This document shows, piece after piece, positions 57,100 to 64,000 of a stretch of 64,000 nt of DNA. This DNA is from Planctomycetota bacterium (GTDB taxonomy: Bacteria; Planctomycetota; UBA1135; GCA-002686595). Every line of letters starts with the position of its first letter. Positions within the stretch are counted from its first letter, which is position 1. The translations under genes were made by a program, and so were the position numbers. The stretch is taken from assembly GCA_016714045.1 (NCBI GenBank), contig JADJNY010000001.1, forward strand, positions 248,001 to 312,000, in the 5' to 3' direction. The notes under the pieces were generated by a model, which was not told the origin of the DNA, made no database searches, and was given only the letters and a program-made list of their open reading frames with translations.

Positions 57100-57821
57100 T
57101 CCGACTCGCGGGCATCGGACGGCGCTACGTCTCGGGCGGCGGCGAGCTCCGCGCGCTCGCGGACGTCGACCTCGTGATCGAGCGCGGCGAGCACGTCGCC
57201 GTGATGGGGCCGTCCGGCTCGGGGAAATCGACGCTGCTCAACGTGATCGGCTGCCTCGACCGGCCGACGGAGGGGAGCTACCGCCTCGAGGACCGCGAAG
57301 TGTCCGAGCTCGGCGACGAGGAGCTCGCGCGCGTACGGCGCGAGGTGCTCGCGCACGTGTTCCAGGCGTACTACCTCGTCGACCGGCTCGATGCGCTCGA
57401 GAACGTCGCGCTGCCGCTCCTCTTCGCGGGTACGCCGACCGCCGAGCGCAGGGAGCGCGCGCGGGCTGCGCTGGCGGAGGTCGGGCTCGTCGCGCGCGCG
57501 CACCATCGCCCGGGCGAGCTCTCCGGCGGCGAGAAGCAGCGCGTCGCGATCGCGCGCGCGATCGTCATGCGTCCGCGCCTCCTGCTCGCCGACGAGCCGA
57601 CGGGCAACCTCGACCGCGCGTCGGGGCGCGTGGTGCTCGACCTCCTCGACCGCTTGAACGCGGGCGGGATGACGCTGGTCGTCGTCACGCACGATCCGGA
57701 CGTCGCGCGTCGCGCTCGACGCGTGCTCCTGTTCGAGGACGGCCGGCTCGTGCGCGAGCACGACCGCGCGTCGTTCGCGGCGACGGCGGGGTGGACGCCC
57801 GTCGCGGGAGGTACCGCGTGA
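57096..57821 (+). CDS. MacB/LolD-type ABC transporter ATPase
   Basis: The 241-residue ATPase has Walker A GPSGSGKST (38-46), Q-loop HVFQAYYLVDRLDALENVAL, signature ELSGGEKQRVAIARA (141-155) and Walker B LLLADEPTGNLD. The FQxYxL form is the MacB/LolD subfamily hallmark, in which mechanotransmission drives efflux or lipoprotein release. GTG start at 57096 overlaps the adaptor stop, and its own stop overlaps the first permease start. Confidence 0.93.
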   Translation: MIRLAGIGRRYVSGGGELRALADVDLVIERGEHVAVMGPSGSGKSTLLNVIGCLDRPTEGSYRLEDREVSELGDEELARVRREVLAHVFQAYYLVDRLDALENVALPLLFAGTPTAERRERARAALAEVGLVARAHHRPGELSGGEKQRVAIARAIVMRPRLLLADEPTGNLDRASGRVVLDLLDRLNAGGMTLVVVTHDPDVARRARRVLLFEDGRLVREHDRASFAATAGWTPVAGGTA

Positions 57822-59017
57822 GGACCCTCGACCTCGTCGCGACCGCGTTCCGCGCGCTCCGGTCGCAGCGGCGGCGCAGCGTGCTCACGCTCCTCGGCGT
57901 CGCGATCGGCGCCGCGGCGGTGACGGCGCTGGCGGCGCTGGGGGAAGGCGCGAACGGCTACGTCGCCGCGCAGTTCGAGAGCATGGGGAGCAACCTCGTC
58001 GCCGTCGTGCCCGGGAAGGCGCAGACGAGCGGCCTCCCGCTGCCGTTCGTGTCGGCGAACGACCTGACGCTGGACGACGCGGCGGCCCTGGAGCGCTCGG
58101 TGCCCGGGCTCGCTCGCGCGGCGCCGCTCTCCATCGGGAACGAGAGCGTCGAGCACGCCGGACGCAGCCGCCAGGTGCTCGTGCTCGGCACGACGAGCGC
58201 GATGGCGCCGATCCGCGGGCTCGCGCTCGCGAAGGGCCGCTTCCTGCCCGAGGGGCCTCTCGATCGCGGCGCGGCCGTCGCCGTGCTCGGCGCGACGACG
58301 GCGCGCGAGCTCTTCCCCGGCGAGGAGGCGGTCGGCGCGGTCGTGCGCGTCGGCGGATGGCGGCTGCGCGTGATCGGAGTGCTCGCCGCGCGCGGCGTGC
58401 ATTTCGGCGCGGACCTCGACGACGCGGTGTTCCTGCCCGTCGCGACGGCGCTCGCGATCTTCGACCAGCGCTCGCTCTTCCGCGTGCTCCTCGAGGCGCG
58501 GAGCCACGCCGCGGTGCCCGTCGTCGCCGAATCCGCGCGCGCGCTCCTTGCGGCGCGCCACCGGCAGGACGACGTGACCGTGCTGACGCCCGACTCCGTC
58601 CTCGCGTCGCTCTCCGGCATCCTGCGCGTGCTGACGCTGGTCCTGACGTCGATCGCGGCGCTCGCGCTCGGCGTCGCGAGCCTCGGGATCCTGAACGTGA
58701 TGCTGATCGGCGTCGCCGAGCGGCGGCGCGAGATCGGTCTGATGAAGGCCGTCGGCGCGTCGAGCGTGGACGTGCAGCGGCTGTTCCTCGCCGAGGCGCT
58801 CTGGCTCGCCGCGTCCGGCGCGTGCGCGGGGCTCCTCGCGGGCGCGGCTCTCGCGCGCGTCGCCGCGTGGGCGTGGCCCGCGTTCCCCTCGATCGTCCCC
58901 GCGTGGGCGGCGGCGGGCACGGTCGCGTCGGCGATCGTCGTCGGCGCGGCTGCGGGCGCGCTCCCGGCGCGGCGCGCGATGCGGCTCGATCCCGTGGCCG
59001 CCCTGCGGGGGAGGTGA
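57818..59017 (+). CDS. MacB-type ABC permease 1
   Basis: The 399-residue permease has TM1 (about 22-45, RSVLTLLGVAIGAAAVTALA), a large extracytoplasmic MacB-PCD domain (about 48-260), and a FtsX domain of three helices (about 275-385) with GVAERRREIGLMKAVGASS, the cytosolic coupling loop. The start is GTG at 57818, overlapping the ATPase stop. It likely pairs with permease 2 as a heterodimer. Confidence 0.9.
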   Translation: MRTLDLVATAFRALRSQRRRSVLTLLGVAIGAAAVTALAALGEGANGYVAAQFESMGSNLVAVVPGKAQTSGLPLPFVSANDLTLDDAAALERSVPGLARAAPLSIGNESVEHAGRSRQVLVLGTTSAMAPIRGLALAKGRFLPEGPLDRGAAVAVLGATTARELFPGEEAVGAVVRVGGWRLRVIGVLAARGVHFGADLDDAVFLPVATALAIFDQRSLFRVLLEARSHAAVPVVAESARALLAARHRQDDVTVLTPDSVLASLSGILRVLTLVLTSIAALALGVASLGILNVMLIGVAERRREIGLMKAVGASSVDVQRLFLAEALWLAASGACAGLLAGAALARVAAWAWPAFPSIVPAWAAAGTVASAIVVGAAAGALPARRAMRLDPVAALRGR

Positions 59018-59020
59018 CGC

Positions 59021-60220
59021 GTGCTCGCGCGCGATCGTCTGCCACTCGCGTTCGGCGCCCTGCGCGAACATCGCCAGCGCAGCCTGCTCTCGCTCTCCGG
59101 CATTGCCGTCGGCGTCGCGGCGGTAATCGTGCTCCTCGCGCTGGGGGAGGGCGCGCGCGACTACGTGCTCGCGCAGTTCGGGCAGTTCGGCTCGAACCTG
59201 CTCCAGGTGACGCCCGGCCGCACCGAGACCGCGGGGATGCCCGGCGCGTTCGGCGGGACGACGCGCAAGCTCACCCTCGACGACGCCCTCGACCTGCACC
59301 GCGTTCCGGGCGTGCGCGCGGTCGTGCCGACCGTGATCGGGCAGAGCCGCGTCGAGAGCGCGGGCCGCGCGCGCACCGTGCCCGTCGTCGGGACGACGCG
59401 GGGCGCGCTCGACCTGTGGAAGATGGCCGTGCGTCGCGGCGATTTCCTCGCGGCCGGCGACGCGCGGCGCGCGACGAACGCGGTCGTGCTGGGCTCGAAG
59501 CTCGCGCGTGAGCTCTTCGGCGCGGGCGACGCGCTCGGCGCGCGCGTGCGCGTCGGCGGCGCGCGGCTCGTCGTCGCCGGCGTGATGGAGGAGCGCGGCG
59601 ACGTGCTCGGGTTCGACTTCGACGACGTCGCCTACGTCGACCTCGCGGAGGCGATGCGGCTCTACGACCGCGACGAGCTCATGGAGATCGACGTGTCGTT
59701 CACGAGCGTCGGCGACGCCGAGACGGTCGCGCGCGCCGTCCGCGAGCGCCTCGCCGAGCGGCACGGCCGCGACGACGTCACCGTGCTCACGCAGTCCGCG
59801 ATGCTCGGCGCGTTCGACCGCGTGCTGCGCGTCGTGAGCTGGGCCGTCGCCGCGATCGGCGCGCTGTCGCTCGTCGTCGGCGCCGTCGGCATCGCGACCG
59901 TGATGGGGATCGCCGTCGGCGAGCGCACGCACGAGATCGGGCTGTGGAAGGCGATCGGGGCGCGGAACTCGGACGTGCACCGCGCGTTCCTGCTCGAGGC
60001 GGCCCTGCTGTCCGGGCTCGGGGGCGCGGCAGGGCTCGCGGCGGGTCTCGCGCTCGTGGCCGCCGCCGCGGGGCTGGTGCGCGGACTCCCGCTGTCGATC
60101 GAGCCGCTGCATGTCATCGTCGCGCTCGCCGGCAGCGTGGGGACGGGGCTCGTCTCCGGCTTCGCGCCGGCGCGCCGCGCGGCGCGGCTCGAGCCCGTCG
60201 ACGCGCTGCGCGCCGAGTGA
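59021..60220 (+). CDS. MacB-type ABC permease 2
   Basis: The 399-residue permease is colinear with permease 1: TM1 near 22-45 (RSLLSLSGIAVGVAAVIVLL), extracytoplasmic MacB-PCD domain, and FtsX domain with AVGERTHEIGLWKAIGARNS and the tail SGFAPARRAARLEPVDALRAE. The two are clearly paralogous. GTG start at 59021 is 3 bases after the first permease stop. One adaptor, one ATPase and two permeases make a complete inner-membrane tripartite unit; the outer-membrane channel is not in this window. Confidence 0.9.
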   Translation: MLARDRLPLAFGALREHRQRSLLSLSGIAVGVAAVIVLLALGEGARDYVLAQFGQFGSNLLQVTPGRTETAGMPGAFGGTTRKLTLDDALDLHRVPGVRAVVPTVIGQSRVESAGRARTVPVVGTTRGALDLWKMAVRRGDFLAAGDARRATNAVVLGSKLARELFGAGDALGARVRVGGARLVVAGVMEERGDVLGFDFDDVAYVDLAEAMRLYDRDELMEIDVSFTSVGDAETVARAVRERLAERHGRDDVTVLTQSAMLGAFDRVLRVVSWAVAAIGALSLVVGAVGIATVMGIAVGERTHEIGLWKAIGARNSDVHRAFLLEAALLSGLGGAAGLAAGLALVAAAAGLVRGLPLSIEPLHVIVALAGSVGTGLVSGFAPARRAARLEPVDALRAE

Positions 60221-60298
60221 GCCCGCGCCAGCTACGACCGCGCTGCGCACTGGACCTGAGGGGCGTTCGAGCGCGGAGAGGCCTAGCATGCGGATGTC

Positions 60299-60817
60299 AT
60301 GGCCCCCGACTCCGATCCGAAGCACGCGCCGCCCTTGCGATCGTTCACGATCGTCCCGCAGCCGCACGGCACGCGCCCAGCCCGCATCGAGGAGCTGCGC
60401 CGCGAGCACGACGCTTTCCGCAAGGCGTCGGCCGCGCTCCTGGAGGCGCTCGAGGCGTGCGCGTCGGCGCCGCGGGCCGCCGAGCGGCACGCCTGCCTGC
60501 GCACCGAATACGACGTGTTCGCGCGGCTCCTGCGCCGCCACTTCCGCGAGGAAGAGGCCAGCGACGTCTTCGGCACGGACGAGCGCGCGAGCACCGCCAC
60601 GCGGCGCTGGGTGGAGACCACGCTCGCGGCTCACCGCGACTTCGAGTCGCGGCTCGACGCGCTCGGGCGGCTGCTCTCGTGCGAGCCGCCGTCTCCGGAG
60701 TTCGAGCCGGGGCTGCGCGCGCTCGTTCGCGATCTCTTCGAGCACGAGCTGTCCGAGGAGCGCCTCGTGCAGCGGCTCGTGTTCGAGGAGCCGGACGGGC
60801 TCGACCTCGTGAGCTGA
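60299..60817 (+). CDS. Hemerythrin-like (HHE) domain protein, second copy
   Basis: The 172-residue helical protein has RIEELRREHDAFRKASAAL, LRRHFREEEASDVF, LAAHRDFESRLDAL and DLFEHELSEERLVQRL, matching hemerythrin metal-ligand spacing. It is a distant paralogue of the protein at 54714-55172. The start ATG at 60299 has no obvious Shine-Dalgarno. It follows the efflux permeases after 78 bases. Role in oxygen/NO or iron handling is inferred from the fold only. Confidence 0.65.
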   Translation: MAPDSDPKHAPPLRSFTIVPQPHGTRPARIEELRREHDAFRKASAALLEALEACASAPRAAERHACLRTEYDVFARLLRRHFREEEASDVFGTDERASTATRRWVETTLAAHRDFESRLDALGRLLSCEPPSPEFEPGLRALVRDLFEHELSEERLVQRLVFEEPDGLDLVS

Positions 60818-60930
60818 TCGCCCGCGCGGCTCCGCGGCCCGTGCGGGACGGGAAAGCGTCGTCGTCGGCGACTCCAGCGGCTCAGCGCTTGCTCCCGCGC
60901 CCTCCGGCGGCGGAGAATCCCGCCGCCCCG

Positions 60931-62904
60931 ATGAACGTCCTGCGCCGCATCTCGACGAAGTGGATCCTGACCGTGCTCGCGGTCGTGTGCATCCCGTTCG
61001 TCGGCTTCGCGTGGTACGTCGACACGCAGACGGCGAAGCGGCAGTGGGAGGTCGTCCGGTACTACCTGCTCACGATGGCGTGCGACCTCGCCGCGCAGCT
61101 CGACGGCGAGCTGCACGAGCGGGCGCTCGACATCGAGCTCCAGGCGGAGAACCTCGCGACCGTGTGGGCGGTCGAGGACCTCGACGGCGGCCGCATCGAC
61201 TTCGCGAAGCCGCTGCAGAGCGGCTTCGACCGCTTCGTGCAGAAGAGCCAGGTCTACGACCTGATCCTCGCCGTCGACGCGGACGGGCGTTTCGTCGCGT
61301 CGAACGTCGTGCGGCCCGACGGCGCGCCCTTCTCGGCGGCGGTGCGGCTCGCGCTCGAGCAGCGCGACTACCGCGCGGAGTCGTGGTTCCAGGCCGCGCT
61401 CGTCAAGCGACGCGGCGACGAGCGCCAGAGCGTGCTCGTCGACCACCACCGCTCCGAGCTGCTGCCGCCGGTCGTCGAGGTCTCGACGCCGCACCCGCAG
61501 AACTACCACGTCGGGTTCGCCGTGCCGGTGTATTCGCACCTCGAGCCCGACCGCGTCGTCGGCGTCACCTACGCCCTCATGCGCTGGGACCGCATCCAGG
61601 AGCAGATCCTGAAGCGCAAGCGGCCGAAGGGCAGCGAGGCGCTCGACGGCGTTCCGGACTCGACGAGCTACCAGATCTACCGCACGAGCTACGCGTGGCT
61701 GTGGACGGCGGACGCCGAGACGATCATCGCGCACCCGACGACATCGCTCTATGGCGCGCGCGTGTCGCGGACGCCGGTGAACCTGCCGCAGCTCGTCGAC
61801 GCCGCGCGCGCGGAGGACATGGGCTTCTACCCGGAGTACTCCTTCAAGGAGAAGCGCAAGAACGCGGCGTTCAAGCACTGCGCGGGACCCGAGAAGGGCG
61901 GGCTCGGCTGGGTCGTCGGCGTCGGCATCGACAACGACGACGTGACGTCGTTCATCGAGGGCCTGCAGGAGACGCTGATCCAAGCGACGCTCTCCGTCCT
62001 CGCGATCGTCGTCGTCCTCACGGTCTTCATCGCGCGGCGGACGACCGCGCCGATCGTCGCCCTTCGCGAGCAGACGAAGCGCGTCGCCGCCGGCGACCTC
62101 ACGGCGCGAGTCACCGTGCAGAGCCGGGACGAGCTCGGCGAGCTCGCGCAGTCGTTCAACGAGATGACCGAGCAGCTCGCGCAGAGCCGAAAGCAGCTGA
62201 TCAAGGCCGAGAAGGACGCCGCGTGGCGCGAGATGGCGCGACAGGTCGCGCACGAGATCAAGAACCCGCTGACCCCGATTTCGCTCTCCGCAGCCCTCCT
62301 GAAGCGCGCGAAGGACGAGAAGAGCCCGGAGTTCGACTCGATCTTCGAGCGCACGATCCAGCTCGTCACGCGCCAGGTCGAGCACATGCGCAAGATCGCG
62401 TCGGATTTCTCGGCGTTCGCCGGCGCGAAGAAGCGCGCGCCGGAGGTCGTCGAGCTCGGCGGCGTGCTCGACGACGTGCTCGCCGAGCACGCGGCGTGGG
62501 CCGCGGAGGCGCGCGTCGTCGTCGAGCGCTCCGGCGGCGGCGGGAAGGTCCTCGCGGACGCGAGCGAGCTGCGGCGGCTCCTGATCAACCTCGTCTCGAA
62601 CGCGATCGAGGCGATGCCGCAGGGCGGCAAGCTCGACGTACGCCTCGACCGCGTCGTCGAGGACGGCGCGCCCAAGTTGCGCCTCGTCGTGCGCGACACC
62701 GGCGTCGGGCTGTCGGACACCGTGCGCGCGCGGCTCTTCGAACCGTACTTCACGACGCGCACGCACGGGACGGGCCTCGGCCTCGCGATCTGCGCGCGCC
62801 TCGTCGACGAGATGGGTGGGACGATCGAGCTCGAGAACCTGCCGCCGGAGCAAGGTCCGGGCGCGATCGCGCGGATCACGCTGCCCGAGCATCCGGGTGC
62901 GTGA
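60931..62904 (+). CDS. NtrY-like sensor histidine kinase with extracytoplasmic dCache-like domain
   Basis: The 657-residue kinase has TM1 (about 12-30), an extracytoplasmic sensor (about 31-345) with PAS/Cache features (VYDLILAVDADGRFVASNVV), TM2 (about 347-370), HAMP (about 372-425), HisKA with H441 in ARQVAHEIKNPLTPISL, and HATPase with N-box NLVSNAIEAMPQGG and GTGLGLAICARLVDEMGG. The AHEIKNPLTP version is typical of NtrY/PilS kinases, which partner sigma-54 response regulators. No response regulator is adjacent here. ATG at 60931 is preceded by GGCGGAGAAT. Confidence 0.87.
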   Translation: MNVLRRISTKWILTVLAVVCIPFVGFAWYVDTQTAKRQWEVVRYYLLTMACDLAAQLDGELHERALDIELQAENLATVWAVEDLDGGRIDFAKPLQSGFDRFVQKSQVYDLILAVDADGRFVASNVVRPDGAPFSAAVRLALEQRDYRAESWFQAALVKRRGDERQSVLVDHHRSELLPPVVEVSTPHPQNYHVGFAVPVYSHLEPDRVVGVTYALMRWDRIQEQILKRKRPKGSEALDGVPDSTSYQIYRTSYAWLWTADAETIIAHPTTSLYGARVSRTPVNLPQLVDAARAEDMGFYPEYSFKEKRKNAAFKHCAGPEKGGLGWVVGVGIDNDDVTSFIEGLQETLIQATLSVLAIVVVLTVFIARRTTAPIVALREQTKRVAAGDLTARVTVQSRDELGELAQSFNEMTEQLAQSRKQLIKAEKDAAWREMARQVAHEIKNPLTPISLSAALLKRAKDEKSPEFDSIFERTIQLVTRQVEHMRKIASDFSAFAGAKKRAPEVVELGGVLDDVLAEHAAWAAEARVVVERSGGGGKVLADASELRRLLINLVSNAIEAMPQGGKLDVRLDRVVEDGAPKLRLVVRDTGVGLSDTVRARLFEPYFTTRTHGTGLGLAICARLVDEMGGTIELENLPPEQGPGAIARITLPEHPGA

Positions 62905-63000
62905 CGTCGGGCGCGTCGAGCCCGAGGCGAGCGCCGAGTTCCCTTCTTCCGCACGACCTGCGCCGCTTCGTTCTTCCTCGGTCCCGAACGCGAGGGCAAG

Positions 63001-64000
63001 ATGCGCGCGGAGTCCCGCATGCCGCCCCCGACGAATCCCATCGCGCACGCGCTCACCGAGCGCGACTCCGTGTTCGTCACGGGCGCCACGGGCTTCCTCG
63101 GCGCGGCCGTCGTGCAGCGTCTTCGTGCGCGCGGCATCGCCGTGCACGCGCTCGTGCGCTCGGTCGAGGCGGCACGCGAGCTCGCGCAGCAGGGCTGTGT
63201 CCTCCACGCGGGCGACCTGACGGACCGCGGGAGCGTGTTGCGCGCGTGCGCGGCGGCCGCGGTGGACGCGCGCGCGCGCGGCGGCGCGCTCCTCGTGGTG
63301 CACAGCGGCGCTTTGATCAGCTACCAGACGCGCGAGCGCGCCGCGGCGGTGCGCATCAACGTCGAAGGCACGCAGCACGTCCTCGACGCGGCGCGAGCGT
63401 CGCGCGCGGCGCGGCTCCTGTTCGTCAGTTCCGTCGTCGCGGTCGGCGAGTCGAAGGACGGCCGCGCGATCGACGAGACGGCGCCGTTCAACCTGGGGCA
63501 CCTCGGCGTGCATTACACGGACACGAAGCGCGCGGCGGAGGAGCTCGTGCTCGCCGCGACGGACGCGCTCGACGTCGTCGTCGTGAACCCCGGCGCGATC
63601 TTCGGGCCCGCGACGGGCCGGTCGAACACGCTGAAGTTCTTGAAGGGCCTCGCGGACGGACGAGGCCCGATCGCGGCGCCGCCGGGCACGATCAGCGTCG
63701 TCGGGATCGGCGACACGGCCGACGGGACGGTGCTCGCGCTCGAGCGCGGGCGGCGCGGCGAGCGGTACGTGCTCGTCGAGCGCTACCTGCCGACGATCGA
63801 GCTCTTCGCGACCATCGCGGGCGCCGTCGGCGGCCGCGCGGCGCGCTTCGTCGTGCCGCGCTGGTTGCTCGCATGCGCGATCCCGTTCGCGCGCGCGTGG
63901 GATGCGCTGTCCCCGATCGAGCTCGCGCCGCCGCAGGCGTTGAAGATGCTCGGCTGCGAGCTCCGCCTCGATGGGGCGAAAGCGAAGCGGGAGCTCGGCT
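63001..64000 (+). CDS. NAD-dependent epimerase/dehydratase (extended SDR), partial at window end
   Basis: At least 333 residues are visible, and the frame runs off the right edge. The Rossmann motif GATGFLG is at residues 28-34, the SSVVAVGESKDGRA substrate segment around 143, and the active-site Y172-x-x-x-K176 in HYTDTKRAAEE. LVVHSGALISY and NPGAIFGPATGRSN fit extended SDRs such as the HpnA/dihydroflavonol-reductase group. ATG at 63001 follows GAGGGC; an in-frame ATG at 63019 is an alternative. The C-terminal end is outside the window. Confidence 0.85.
   Translation, partial: MRAESRMPPPTNPIAHALTERDSVFVTGATGFLGAAVVQRLRARGIAVHALVRSVEAARELAQQGCVLHAGDLTDRGSVLRACAAAAVDARARGGALLVVHSGALISYQTRERAAAVRINVEGTQHVLDAARASRAARLLFVSSVVAVGESKDGRAIDETAPFNLGHLGVHYTDTKRAAEELVLAATDALDVVVVNPGAIFGPATGRSNTLKFLKGLADGRGPIAAPPGTISVVGIGDTADGTVLALERGRRGERYVLVERYLPTIELFATIAGAVGGRAARFVVPRWLLACAIPFARAWDALSPIELAPPQALKMLGCELRLDGAKAKRELG

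Overview
The window is very GC-rich bacterial chromosome with densely packed genes. Several features suggest a deep-branching Planctomycetota lineage: an exported protein ends in the module CSGDGTLADCPCGN...GCANS that I associate with secreted planctomycete proteins, an ECF-type sigma factor sits beside a membrane-bound Ser/Thr kinase with a zinc-ribbon N-terminus, and RAYT-type transposase and FG-GAP/propeller exported proteins are present. The taxonomic assignment is inference. Lipid A acyltransferase, LPS-type kinase, LptF/LptG and heptosyltransferase-like genes argue for a diderm with LPS-like glycolipid.

Layout. 10-8526 (minus): an apparent three-gene operon of a giant MofA/MnxG-like multicopper oxidase, a YVTN beta-propeller protein and a tandem-domain SCO copper chaperone. 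9206-13374: a secreted protein of unknown function, an ATP-grasp ligase, a zinc metallopeptidase, and a two-gene DUF5674 unit. 13393-20815 (minus): a nitrilase-family amidohydrolase and the phosphate uptake operon pstSCAB, whose permeases carry unusually large extra domains. 21144-23098 (plus): an SRPBCC membrane protein preceded by two matching palindromes, a small membrane protein and a GNAT acetyltransferase. 23253-25742 (minus): protein kinase and ECF-like sigma factor. 26092-27384: a lower-GC FG-GAP protein lying between two direct repeats made from the start of the sigma gene. 28042-31373 (minus): phoB-phoR-phoU, the control side of the phosphate system. 32058-35989: a membrane protein, then a GMC oxidoreductase/Rossmann protein pair. 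35993-46216 (minus): exported protein, methylmalonate-semialdehyde dehydrogenase, RAYT transposase, membrane protein, pyruvate phosphate dikinase and an arylsulfatase-like enzyme. 46392-54647: SanA-like protein and envelope-glycolipid genes (acyltransferase, kinase, LptF, LptG, TPR lipoprotein, glycosyltransferase 9). 54714-60817: two hemerythrin-like proteins and a CBS-domain protein around a MacB-type efflux system (one adaptor, one ATPase, two permeases). 60931-64000: an NtrY-like histidine kinase and a truncated NAD-dependent epimerase.

Functionally, PstSCAB with PhoB/PhoR/PhoU form one phosphate-sensing and uptake unit split into two blocks about 7 kb apart. The multicopper oxidase cluster is the most distinctive metabolic system. 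At least eight single-step frameshifts interrupt otherwise well-conserved genes, most of them within 48.7-57 kb and often in C/G homopolymers or CG runs. I read most of these as probable consensus errors, but some genes may be truly broken. No tRNA, rRNA or CRISPR array was found.
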